Translations under genes and position numbers: made by a program
The notes under the pieces: generated by a model
The model's input: only the letters and a program-made list of their open reading frames with translations
The model's database searches: none
Told to the model about the DNA's origin: nothing
Shown: in pieces, positions 1-5,534 of the stretch
Layout: each line of letters starts with the position of its first letter
Position numbering within the stretch: position 1 is the first letter of the stretch
Source: Clostridiales bacterium
GTDB lineage: Bacteria; Bacillota; Clostridia; Lachnospirales; WQUN01
Reading direction: 5' to 3'
Assembly (NCBI GenBank): GCA_031269415.1
Contig: JAISZF010000209.1
Span: 1-7,918 of the forward strand
Length of the DNA: 7,918 bases

Positions 1-668
1 CCGGCGGTCTTGAAAGCGTTTGAAGCGTAGCCCTGCACCGTCTGCGAAGCGTCGCCAAACAGCGTATCCACGCCGCCGACAAGCTGCTCGTAATCGGCAT
101 AAGCCGCTATAACTTCTTTACCGAGTTTGATAGCGGCGGCTCCGGCGGCGACCGCCACCGCGCCCATTGCCGCGCCGATGCCCTTAAGAACGCCGCCCAG
201 CTTCTCGAACTTGCCGCCTGACTTTTCGGCTTCCTCGCCGGTGTCCTTGAGTTCGTCGCCTAATTCGTCAGCAGACTTCGCCGCGTCGTCCTCTTCCTTG
301 CCCATGTCGTCAAGGGCTTTCTCGTTGTCTTCGAGTTCGCGCTCCATGCCGTTGAGTTCGGCGTTTGCGTTGTTTAAGGCGATTTGCCAGTTCTGTGTGC
401 GCTTGTCGTTTTCTCCGAAGCTCTCGGAGGCGTTTCGGAGCGCGTCCTCAAGAGTCTTGATTTTATCCTTCTGCGCGTCGATAGCCTTGTTCAGGACTTC
501 GTTTTTGGCGGCCACAGCCGCCACTGATTTGTCCTGCTTGTCAAACTCGGAGGAGACGAGTTTCATCTCTGAACCGAGAACCTTAAAGGACTGGTTGATG
601 TCGCGAAGGGCGTTCTTGAATTCCTTTTCGCCTTCGACACCAATCTTCAGCCCGAAATTATCAGCCAT
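1..668 (-). CDS. Phage tail tape measure protein, N-terminal part (runs off the window)
   Basis: The tape measure protein sets tail length and occupies the lumen of the siphophage tail tube during assembly. The reading frame opens with ATG at 666-668 and stays open to base 1, giving 222 residues with no stop, so the C-terminus lies outside the window. The start is well supported by AAAGGAGGTG about 7 nt upstream. The N-terminus MADNFGLKIGVEGEKEFKNA is typical of Gram-positive phage tape measures. Residues about 30-150 are strongly charged and heptad-like (likely coiled coil, rich in Glu, Lys, Asp and Asn). Residues about 157-182 form an Ala/Gly-rich hydrophobic stretch, followed by YADYEQLVGGVDTLFG, a motif commonly seen at this point in tape measures. 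It follows the G/G-T chaperone genes directly, which is the expected order. Identification is by family resemblance and position. Confidence 0.92.
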   Translation of the reverse strand, partial: MADNFGLKIGVEGEKEFKNALRDINQSFKVLGSEMKLVSSEFDKQDKSVAAVAAKNEVLNKAIDAQKDKIKTLEDALRNASESFGENDKRTQNWQIALNNANAELNGMERELEDNEKALDDMGKEEDDAAKSADELGDELKDTGEEAEKSGGKFEKLGGVLKGIGAAMGAVAVAAGAAAIKLGKEVIAAYADYEQLVGGVDTLFGDASQTVQGYASNAFKTA

Positions 669-697
669 GCCGCAACACCTCCTTTGCGCACAAAAAA

Positions 698-1272
698 TCA
701 GATGCCATCGGGGATGACATCATCAATAAACAATTCTCTTTTCGGCTTTGACAGTCCCAAGAACTGCCTATGGCACTCCCATAAATCCATAAGGTGTCCG
801 AGCGGCATCAACCACGCCTCATCCTCGGAGCGGTTCAGATGTACCGTGCCGTAATAAAGCAGCCGGGTAAACAATTCATCATCGTTTACTCGGCTGCTCC
901 CGCGTTTTTTGAGTTGTCCTCGCTGAGAATATTTCGAGCCGTGCCTTTGAACATCGCCTCGGTGATGGCGTTTTTGTACGTCGCCAGTTCCAGCGGCGAA
1001 GTCAGTAGTTCCACCTCGTCCTCGGTCAGCACATCTTTCGGAGCGTCCTTGTTTTTAAGGTTGTGAATCAAAATGGACTGGTTCGCCAACACCGTAATCA
1101 GCCAGATTATTTCATCCAAGGCCATCTCGAAGTTCTCTGACTTCATCAACTTTTCGCCGAGGTTGTCAAGTCCGCCGTAACGCCGGGCAATTTCCTTTGT
1201 GGCGCGCGTGGTGAGAATCAACTCAAAGTCCACGCCGCCGATGTTGATTTTCGCGCTTCTCTCGTTATCCAT
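698..1272 (-). CDS. Tail assembly chaperone G-T fusion made by programmed -1 frameshift
   Basis: Slipping back one base at 904-910 joins the first 123 codons of the gpG-like gene to a second open frame ending at TGA (698-700), for a predicted 191-residue product. The T part (68 residues) begins RGSSRVNDDELFTRLLYYG, contains the Trp/His-rich segments EAWLMPLGHLMDLWE and CHRQFLGL, and ends FIDDVIPDGI. It has no convincing start or ribosome binding site of its own, so it is probably translated only as a fusion. In lambda-type phages the G and G-T proteins are both needed, at a fixed ratio, to load the tape measure and recruit tail tube protein. T ends about 30 bp before the tape measure start, the usual arrangement. 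The fusion is inferred; the frame geometry and slippery site are seen directly. Confidence 0.87.
859..910 (-). promoter_or_regulatory. Programmed -1 ribosomal frameshift signal (slippery site plus stem-loop)
   Basis: On the minus strand the heptamer A AAA AAC (910 to 904) sits in the gpG frame as TCA-AAA-AAC, the canonical X XXY YYZ form. A 6-nt spacer (903-898) follows, then a 14-bp inverted repeat: GCAGCCGAGTAAAC (897-884) pairs with GTTTACCCGGCTGC (872-859) with a single A.C mismatch and an 11-nt loop. The gpG stop codon lies inside the 5' stem arm. Slippery sequence, spacer length and stem strength together match known -1 frameshift sites, and the new frame leads straight into the T extension. 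Confidence 0.9.
886..1272 (-). CDS. Tail assembly chaperone, gpG-like (unshifted product)
   Basis: A 128-residue protein beginning MDNERSAKINIGGVDFELIL. Its place between the major tail protein and the tape measure gene, its size and its acidic helical C-terminus fit the gpG family of siphophage tail assembly chaperones, which bind the tape measure protein while the tube polymerises. The start ATG (1270-1272) has GAGGGA upstream, which overlaps the end of the reconstructed major tail reading frame. The gene stops at TAA (886-888). The frameshift signal lies inside its last codons at 904-910, so most ribosomes would make this short form and a minority the longer G-T form. No catalytic residues are expected. 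The assignment rests on gene order and the frameshift architecture more than on sequence recall. Confidence 0.88.
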   Translation of the reverse strand: MDNERSAKINIGGVDFELILTTRATKEIARRYGGLDNLGEKLMKSENFEMALDEIIWLITVLANQSILIHNLKNKDAPKDVLTEDEVELLTSPLELATYKNAITEAMFKGTARNILSEDNSKNAGAAE

Positions 1273-1277
1273 ATTTT

Positions 1278-1870
1278 TTATCCCTCATTTCCGAATTCCG
1301 GTTCATACACCGCCGCATACCAGCCGGTGATAGTTTCGGCGGCTACCCCCTATCATCGGCGTTGACCTCGGCTTTCCACGGATGGTTATCGTTGCCGTCC
1401 AGCTTGTTACGGCGCGACACCGTGCCTTCAATAGTCGGCGTGGAAAACGTGATGCTGTCGCCCTTGGTGGCGAGGTTCGTACTCGGTACGCCGAATTTCA
1501 CGCGGTACAGCCAAAAGTAGCGGTATTTGCCGTTTGCCTTTTTCGCGCGGAACCCAATGGCGACGGGAGTGCCGCCGTCCTCGCTTGCCGACACCAGAAC
1601 GCCGTTGTCGTCGGTGGTCGCCCCTGTCAAGACCTCGGCGGCGGAGCGCCCGATGTCGTCCACGCCGAGCGAGAGTTTGCCGTTCTTGAATTCCTTGATA
1701 ATTTCTGCCGCGCCGTCGTCGGCATATAGCGTCGCCTCCGCAAGTTCAATGGAAAGCTCCGCAGAGATGGCTTTCGCCAGCATGACGGGCGTTCCGTAAG
1801 TTTCAATGCCTGTGGTCGGCGCATCGGTAATCGGCGCGTAGTAGAGTCGGTCAAGTCCAATTGTTGCCAT
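1278..1870 (-). pseudogene. Major tail protein (phi13-like family), frame broken near the C-terminus
   Basis: The uninterrupted part (ATG at 1868-1870 to TAG at 1343-1345) encodes 175 residues starting MATIGLDRLYYAPITDAPTT, typical of the major tail tube protein of phi13-like Firmicutes phages, which polymerises into the tail tube. AAGGAGG lies upstream with good spacing. The frame ends early, just after DNHPWKAEVNADDRG. In the frame one base back, the sequence continues VAAETITGWYAAVYEPEFGN and stops at TAA (1278-1280), 5 bp before the next gene. This extension looks like the normal end of the family (an ETI..WY..VY pattern). Restoring one base in the G5 run (C5 on the plus strand at 1346-1350) would give a 197-residue protein, close to the length I would expect. 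The cause could be a real one-base deletion, a homopolymer sequencing error, or less likely slippage during translation. Confidence 0.85.
1346..1350 (-). other. Five-G run where the major tail frame breaks
   Basis: In the coding direction the sequence reads GAT AGG GGG TAG. One more G would give AGG GGG GTA GCC and continue into the 22 codons of family-like C-terminus downstream. Homopolymer runs are the usual place for one-base errors, natural or technical. Confidence 0.75.
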
Positions 1871-1873
1871 AAT

Positions 1874-1930
1874 CTAATCCTCCTTCAAATATTCGTATTC
1901 TTTCGCCGCGTCAATGGCGTAGTGAAAATT
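1874..1930 (-). pseudogene. Displaced C-terminal end of a tail terminator-like gene
   Basis: Just upstream of the major tail start is an open stretch with no start codon encoding about 18 residues, NFHYAIDAAKEYEYLKED, ending in TAG three bases before the next ATG. The major tail ribosome binding site lies inside its last codons, the tight packing normally seen between adjacent phage genes. It resembles the current end of the gene at 2585-2929 (HHYSVDVVKPYPVEEA): both have HY, a hydrophobic residue then Asp, and Lys-x-Tyr at matching positions. I infer it is the original end of that gene, now cut off by the inserted element. It cannot be expressed by itself because a TAA precedes it in frame (1937-1939). 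It could instead be the end of a related gene brought in together with the major tail gene. Confidence 0.6.
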
Positions 1931-1962
1931 ATTCCGTTATCGGAATAATCACCATTATTCCG
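1928..1962. repeat. Three alternating 9-bp half-sites (ATTATTCCG / CGGAATAAT) at 13-bp steps
   Basis: ATTATTCCG occurs at 1928-1936, its reverse complement at 1941-1949, and the direct form again at 1954-1962. Each neighbouring pair forms a 22-bp palindrome with a 4-bp spacer (TTAT and CACC). The third copy is the outer end of the left inverted repeat. Paired inverted arms around a short spacer are what tyrosine recombinases bind, so this may be a core or accessory recombination site; that role is inferred. Confidence 0.65.
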
Positions 1963-2038
1963 TAGATGTTGTTAAGCCGTATCCAGTCGAAGAAGCCTGA
2001 TAGGAGCAGGTTTTCTCAAAAAAATATCGGAATAACAA
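1953..2038 (+). repeat. Left arm of 86-bp perfect inverted repeat
   Basis: This arm is the exact reverse complement of 2547-2632. With one mismatch (1952 versus 2633) the match extends to 1948, giving 90 of 91 identical. Its outer end begins with ATTATTCCG and its inner end is CGGAATAAC (2029-2037), so the arm is bounded by inverted half-sites. Read on the plus strand it repeats the end of the tail terminator-like gene (HHYSVDVVKPYPVEEA, stop), including a synonymous CAC/CAT difference in one His codon. Confidence 0.97.
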
Positions 2039-2039
2039 A

Positions 2040-2549
2040 TCAGTTCAAACCAACGAGTTGAAGTATCATCTCCTCGTTGTTTTCCCAAATGGGGATAGCC
2101 GTGTCAGTTTCATTGCGTTTCTCTATTTTCTCAATTGCGGCGCGTTTCATGTCGCTGTCAGCGTAGGCGTAAATCTTTGTTGTTTCTGGCGACGCGTGTC
2201 CCAATTGTTCTGCCACGAGTGACAGCGGCATCCCGGCACGATAGTAGTGAATCGCTCTTGTGTGCCTTAGCTGATGTGGGTGAACACGCTCTGGAACTTC
2301 CGGACACTCCATTCTTGCGGTGTCACCGTATTTTTTCATAAACGCCGCAACCGCATCAGCAGACATTGGGTGACGGATTCCGTGGATAACGGTGTAAAAC
2401 AGATAATCATCCGGTTTAGATTCTTTGTGATAAATCTGCATGTACCGTTTGCACAGTTCAACTGTTCTTCCAAGCAATGCAACTGCGCGGGGCTTGCTGC
2501 CCTTGCCAATTAAATGTGCTTCCGGATGCGGAAGGTTAATATACAGTTG
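2040..2549 (-). pseudogene. Tyrosine recombinase/integrase, C-terminal catalytic fragment
   Basis: An open frame of about 169 codons between the two inverted repeat arms matches the second half of a XerC/D-like tyrosine recombinase, which cuts and joins DNA through a Tyr nucleophile. Visible are the beta-hairpin lysine motif GKGSKPRAVAL, the box II H-x-x-R in HPHQLRHTRA, the later histidine in EQLGHASPETT and the nucleophile region TKIYAYAD. The C-terminus ends normally at TGA (2040-2042). The N-terminal DNA-binding domain and the first catalytic Arg are missing: upstream of LYINLPHPEAHLIGKG the frame meets TAA (2550-2552) inside the repeat. A TTG at 2475-2477 could in principle start a 145-residue product, but this would begin after the Lys motif. 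About half the usual protein is present, so it should be inactive on its own. The Clostridia-type C-terminus (a Trp-x-Asn-x-Glu-Glu pattern before the end) recalls integrases found in multi-recombinase elements, a weak hint only. Confidence 0.88.
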
Positions 2550-2632
2550 TTATTCCGATATTTTTTTGAGAAAACCTGCTCCTATCAGGCTTCTTCGACT
2601 GGATACGGCTTAACAACATCTACGGAATAATG
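2547..2632 (-). repeat. Right arm of 86-bp perfect inverted repeat, carrying the 3' end of a tail gene
   Basis: This arm is the exact reverse complement of 1953-2038; the enclosed loop is 508 bp (2039-2546). It contains about the last 14-15 codons of the gene at 2585-2929 plus its stop, followed by a T7/A7 tract. Inner boundary GTTATTCCG is at 2548-2556; outer boundary CGGAATAAT is at 2623-2631. Confidence 0.97.
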
Positions 2633-2929
2633 ATGATACCCTGTATCGTCCTCATGACCGATATACCTTCTGTCGGTCACGGTAAAATCAGCAGAAAGCA
2701 GCGCCCTCACAATCTGATTTTTCCGCTGCTGATAGTTGTTTTTACTGAACAGCGACAGCCGCGCCTCCTGCATCTCAAAATGAGGGGTGTCGTCGGCGTA
2801 CACCTCGAAAGTATCAACCATCGGCGTTATGACGATGTATTCGTCAGGCGCTTTGCCTTTGAAAACGCCTGTTTCAACCGAGATGCCCTGCGCGTCAAGT
2901 ATTGTGTTCAGTTCGGATAAAATACTCAT
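2585..2929 (-). CDS. Phage tail terminator-like / minor tail protein with an exchanged C-terminus
   Basis: A 114-residue protein beginning MSILSELNTILDAQGISVET, with VFKGKAPDEYIVITPMVDTF and a middle segment YADDTPHFEMQEARLSLFSK. Size, content and position directly before the major tail protein fit the tail terminator or head-tail connector proteins of Gram-positive siphophages, which cap the tail tube and join it to the head. The ATG (2927-2929) overlaps the stop of the previous phage gene by 4 bp (ATGA), with GAGGAG upstream. Most of the protein looks ordinary. The last 15 or so residues, from HHYSVDV onward, lie inside the right inverted repeat arm, while a diverged equivalent sits at 1874-1930. 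The protein may therefore still be functional with a substituted end. The exact structural role is inferred from gene order. Confidence 0.8.
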   Translation of the reverse strand: MSILSELNTILDAQGISVETGVFKGKAPDEYIVITPMVDTFEVYADDTPHFEMQEARLSLFSKNNYQQRKNQIVRALLSADFTVTDRRYIGHEDDTGYHHYSVDVVKPYPVEEA

Positions 2930-3005
2930 AGGCCGTTCATCTCCTCATCCAGCTTCGCCTTCATCGCCGCCACGCAAGCCGCTTTTGACGCCGATTTCGC
3001 GGGTT
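2926..3005 (-). pseudogene. 3' remnant of an HK97 gp10-like phage gene
   Basis: Immediately upstream of the tail terminator-like gene is a frame that reads KSASKAACVAAMKAKLDEEM and ends NGL-stop, with its TGA (2926-2928) overlapping the next ATG. That end is what is expected of the HK97 gp10-like connector gene that normally precedes a tail terminator. The frame has no start and closes about 30 bp upstream of this segment's first phage-like codon at a TAA, so only some 23-28 codons survive. The 5' part has been replaced by the lipoprotein gene, which reads through the same bases in another frame. The junction lies roughly at 2995-3015; family assignment is by position and is tentative. Confidence 0.55.
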
Positions 3006-3722
3006 TTTGTTTTTAAGTTCCGTAAAGTCAGAGAGATTGATGTCACCCCACATCTGTTTGATTGCCGTTACTTTCACACCATAACTTGAATCAAATTCTT
3101 CTGTGCGGGCAAACGTCTTCGGGTTTGTGTACCGTGTTACGACCTGATATCCGGCGATATCCAAAGGCTGAGAATAACCGTCCACCGATATGGTGCGGTC
3201 TTGATTTTCGGCAAGCCGATGAGCCTCAGCGTCGCTCATGCCGGGGGACAGGTACTGAAGCGCAAGCTCCAGAATGGTCTTTAAATCGTCCGCGTTATCC
3301 GCGTCTTTGAACGCCATAACGAAGGATGGGTTGTCGTGTCCGTCCAGCATATAATCGTAGCTGTATTGGGTATGTTTTAAGTTAAACGTGATGGCGCACA
3401 TATTTCCGTTTGCAAATCGCAGCAGGATTTTCGCCTGTTCCATGCCCTCAAATGTAACAATCTGCACTTCTCCGACTTCTATAGAAAGCCCTCGCTTAGT
3501 GACTGCGTTATTCAGCGCATCCCTTAAGGACTCCGCAGGCTCATCGGGGTAGGAATAGCTTGCACCAGCGGCCTGAGTGGGCGTCGGAGTTGAACCGCTC
3601 GTAGCTCCTTGCTCACTCTTGCCGCTGTCGCAGGAGGTAAGGAGAAACATCAGGGTTATGGCTATTAAAAGCGCCGTCGCTCTGAAAACCATACCGTTCC
3701 TTGTGGATTGTTGTTTAATCAT
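2961..3722 (-). CDS. Lipoprotein, paralogue of the adjacent upstream gene, 3' end altered
   Basis: A predicted secreted lipoprotein. I choose the ATG at 3720-3722 (MIKQQSTRNG), because AAGGAAG lies 9 nt before it; an upstream in-frame ATG at 3741-3743 has no ribosome binding site. The signal peptide is basic, then hydrophobic (ATALLIAITLMFL), then a lipobox LTSC, so Cys 31 of this form would be lipidated. A Ser/Thr/Pro/Gly-rich linker follows. The rest, from YSYPDEPAESLRDAL to AIKQMWG, aligns almost end to end with residues about 67-240 of the protein at 3776-5521, sharing GHDNPSF, AFKD and GYSQP motifs. After DFTELKNKNP it becomes an Arg-rich tail (RNRRQKRLAWRR) because translation continues out of frame into phage DNA, so the native C-terminus is probably lost. 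No function is recognised; the operon suggests an envelope role. Confidence 0.83.
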   Translation of the reverse strand: MIKQQSTRNGMVFRATALLIAITLMFLLTSCDSGKSEQGATSGSTPTPTQAAGASYSYPDEPAESLRDALNNAVTKRGLSIEVGEVQIVTFEGMEQAKILLRFANGNMCAITFNLKHTQYSYDYMLDGHDNPSFVMAFKDADNADDLKTILELALQYLSPGMSDAEAHRLAENQDRTISVDGYSQPLDIAGYQVVTRYTNPKTFARTEEFDSSYGVKVTAIKQMWGDINLSDFTELKNKNPRNRRQKRLAWRR

Positions 3723-3775
3723 AATTTGTAGCTTCCTTATCATTTAGTTTAGTGACTTGTTTTGAGACTTAAGTT

Positions 3776-5521
3776 TCACTTGACCGTGAAATTTATCTCC
3801 GCCGTCTCATGAACCTGCCCTGTTTTCTGCCAGCCAACCATGTCATAGATTTCCTCCACATAAGTGATATAGAGCGTCTGCTCTGAAGCCGGCTCCGCTG
3901 TCAGCGTAGCCGTAAAGGGTACGGTGTCTGAAAACATTCCTTTCTTGCCGTCAGACAGACGCCATGATACAGGCGTCCAACGAAAGCGCTGATCTCCGGG
4001 GGATTCAAGGGTGGTGTTATAGCCGAGCGCGGTAATGGCCACCTCTGAACCGGCGGCAAGCGTCCCTCCATCCTGAATACCTTCGATTGCGCCCCTGTGC
4101 GCCCTCGGCCATGCGCCGCCGGAACCGGTGTATTTCCACCTTGCGTGTAAATAGGTTTCCTTATAAATGGGCGTGTCTTTTGTGTACGGTTCGCCATTCC
4201 ACTCCGTGTTGTCGTACCAGCCAACGAACGTGTAGCCATCCCAACCCGGAGGGTCGTCGCGCCACTGCGCCTCTCCGAGTCCATGCCCCTCCAAAACGGC
4301 AAACGCCTCTCCCCAAGTTTGACTTTGCAGGACAAAGTATACGTTATAGATTGTGCCGTCTTCCTCCGGCTCAACCCTCCACCAACGGCTGTCATAATCA
4401 TGGGTGAAATAATCAAGCGATTGGAATCCGCATGAATTGAACTGCGCCGACTCGGTTTTCTGTACGGCGTACATAATTCCACCGCTAACTCCGCTGACGT
4501 ACTTGCGGCTGATAAACAGGGTGTACTCTTGCCCGATTCCGAACTCGTAAGTGTCTGAGAACGCCCATGTATCAAGCGTCAACCTATACTCCTCGCCGGT
4601 GAGTATTGACTCTACCATAACGACATGCCATGTTTCGCCGTGAATATAGCTCTGATGCTCAGATACGTCTTTCACAATAAAATCCGAGTATACGATAGAT
4701 GGTTCATCGCTTTCTTCGTCCCATCGCCAGGGATGTTCACTGGTCAGCAAGTCAAAATCACCTGTTGTTAATTCGTGACAAAGCCCTTTATCCAGCCCTG
4801 ATCCCCAAAGCTGCGCGATTGCCCTAACTGTCACGCCGAGTTTCGCGTCAAAGTCAGGCGTCCTAAAAAATACGTTTGGAGTCGCGTACCGCGCCTGAAC
4901 TTGGTATCCGCCAATATCAGCAGGCTGCGAATAGCCGTCCGTTCCAAGTGTTTTATCTTGATTGATTGCCAAATGCCGCGCTTCCTCCAAACTCAAATCA
5001 GGCGACAGATATTTGATGATCGAGGTCAGCACAATTTCCATATCCTGAACATTGTCAGGGTCTTTGAACGCAATGGTGAAAGACGGATTGTCGTGTCCAA
5101 AAAGCGACCTCTCATAGCTGTATTCAAGGTGTTTAAGGGAAAAATCAATCACACAGAGGTTGTCGCTGTTTTCCGTAAACCCGATGACTATTTGTGAGCG
5201 CTCCCACTTGTCAAAACTGATTCGCTCCACTTCGCCGATTGTAAGGGGCAAGCCGCGCTTTTCCACATCCTTATCTAACGCGGTTCTAAGCGCTTCCGCA
5301 GGGTTTTCGGGATATGAGTAAGCCCCGATGATTTCACCCTTTTTTTTGGCTTCGGCTGTAGGTTGTTCGCTTTCCGTGGATTCTGGAAAAGGTTTCTCCG
5401 TTTCGCTTTCAGTCTTTCGCGCGCCGCATGAGACGCAAGTAATTATTCCGAGAACCGCGACAATCAACGCCGATATTTTTATCAGCCGTTCCTTCATCCC
5501 AGACAATGTCCTCTTTTTCAT
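3776..5521 (-). CDS. Large lipoprotein with an InlB B-like repeat
   Basis: A 581-residue predicted surface lipoprotein. The N-terminus has Lys/Arg, a hydrophobic stretch (ISALIVAVLGII) and cysteines at 29 and 32 (ITCVSC); either could be the lipid-bearing residue. A Glu/Pro/Ser/Thr-rich linker covers about 36-60. Residues 67-240 are the domain shared with the lipoprotein at 2961-3722. Residues 240-390 are unrecognised, with many aromatic residues. Residues about 393-462 resemble an InlB B-repeat (Flg_new type: GYTFVGWYDN, then EPYTKDTPIY, then LHARW), a beta-grasp module common in Firmicutes surface proteins. About 465-581 looks beta-rich and possibly Ig-like. AGGAG lies 10 nt before the ATG and overlaps the stop region of the PBP gene (13-bp gap), so the two are probably co-transcribed. 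Its job is unknown; an extracytoplasmic sensing, adhesion or wall-associated role is inference. Confidence 0.87.
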   Translation of the reverse strand: MKKRTLSGMKERLIKISALIVAVLGIITCVSCGARKTESETEKPFPESTESEQPTAEAKKKGEIIGAYSYPENPAEALRTALDKDVEKRGLPLTIGEVERISFDKWERSQIVIGFTENSDNLCVIDFSLKHLEYSYERSLFGHDNPSFTIAFKDPDNVQDMEIVLTSIIKYLSPDLSLEEARHLAINQDKTLGTDGYSQPADIGGYQVQARYATPNVFFRTPDFDAKLGVTVRAIAQLWGSGLDKGLCHELTTGDFDLLTSEHPWRWDEESDEPSIVYSDFIVKDVSEHQSYIHGETWHVVMVESILTGEEYRLTLDTWAFSDTYEFGIGQEYTLFISRKYVSGVSGGIMYAVQKTESAQFNSCGFQSLDYFTHDYDSRWWRVEPEEDGTIYNVYFVLQSQTWGEAFAVLEGHGLGEAQWRDDPPGWDGYTFVGWYDNTEWNGEPYTKDTPIYKETYLHARWKYTGSGGAWPRAHRGAIEGIQDGGTLAAGSEVAITALGYNTTLESPGDQRFRWTPVSWRLSDGKKGMFSDTVPFTATLTAEPASEQTLYITYVEEIYDMVGWQKTGQVHETAEINFTVK

Positions 5522-5534
5522 ATTCTGTCCGCTC

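Noticed and set aside
127..717. Plus-strand 196-residue Ser/Ala-rich open frame
   Set aside because: It is the antisense of the tape measure gene, with biased composition caused by codon usage on the other strand and no ribosome binding site.
1345..1350. Programmed frameshifting in the major tail gene
   Set aside because: Slippage on GG-GGG is possible, but AGGGGGT is not a canonical slippery heptamer and the extension adds only the ordinary protein end, so a deletion or sequencing error is more likely.
2040..2477. Functional short recombinase starting at TTG 2475-2477
   Set aside because: It would lack the N-terminal DNA-binding domain, the first catalytic Arg and the Lys motif, and there is no ribosome binding site at a proper distance.
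2039..2546. Invertible promoter or phase switch
   Set aside because: The loop between the repeats could invert, but the arms are identical, so inversion would not change either flanking gene, and I see no convincing outward promoter in the loop.
1953..2632. Pure assembly or amplification fold-back artefact
   Set aside because: Fold-backs usually mirror the DNA around a centre, whereas here the arms enclose a unique recombinase sequence ending cleanly at both arms and have a one-base difference just outside the perfect match. It cannot be fully excluded without reads.
3901..4575. Minus-strand 224-residue open frame
   Set aside because: It overlaps the large lipoprotein gene in another frame, has Arg/Ser-rich low-quality composition and no start signal.
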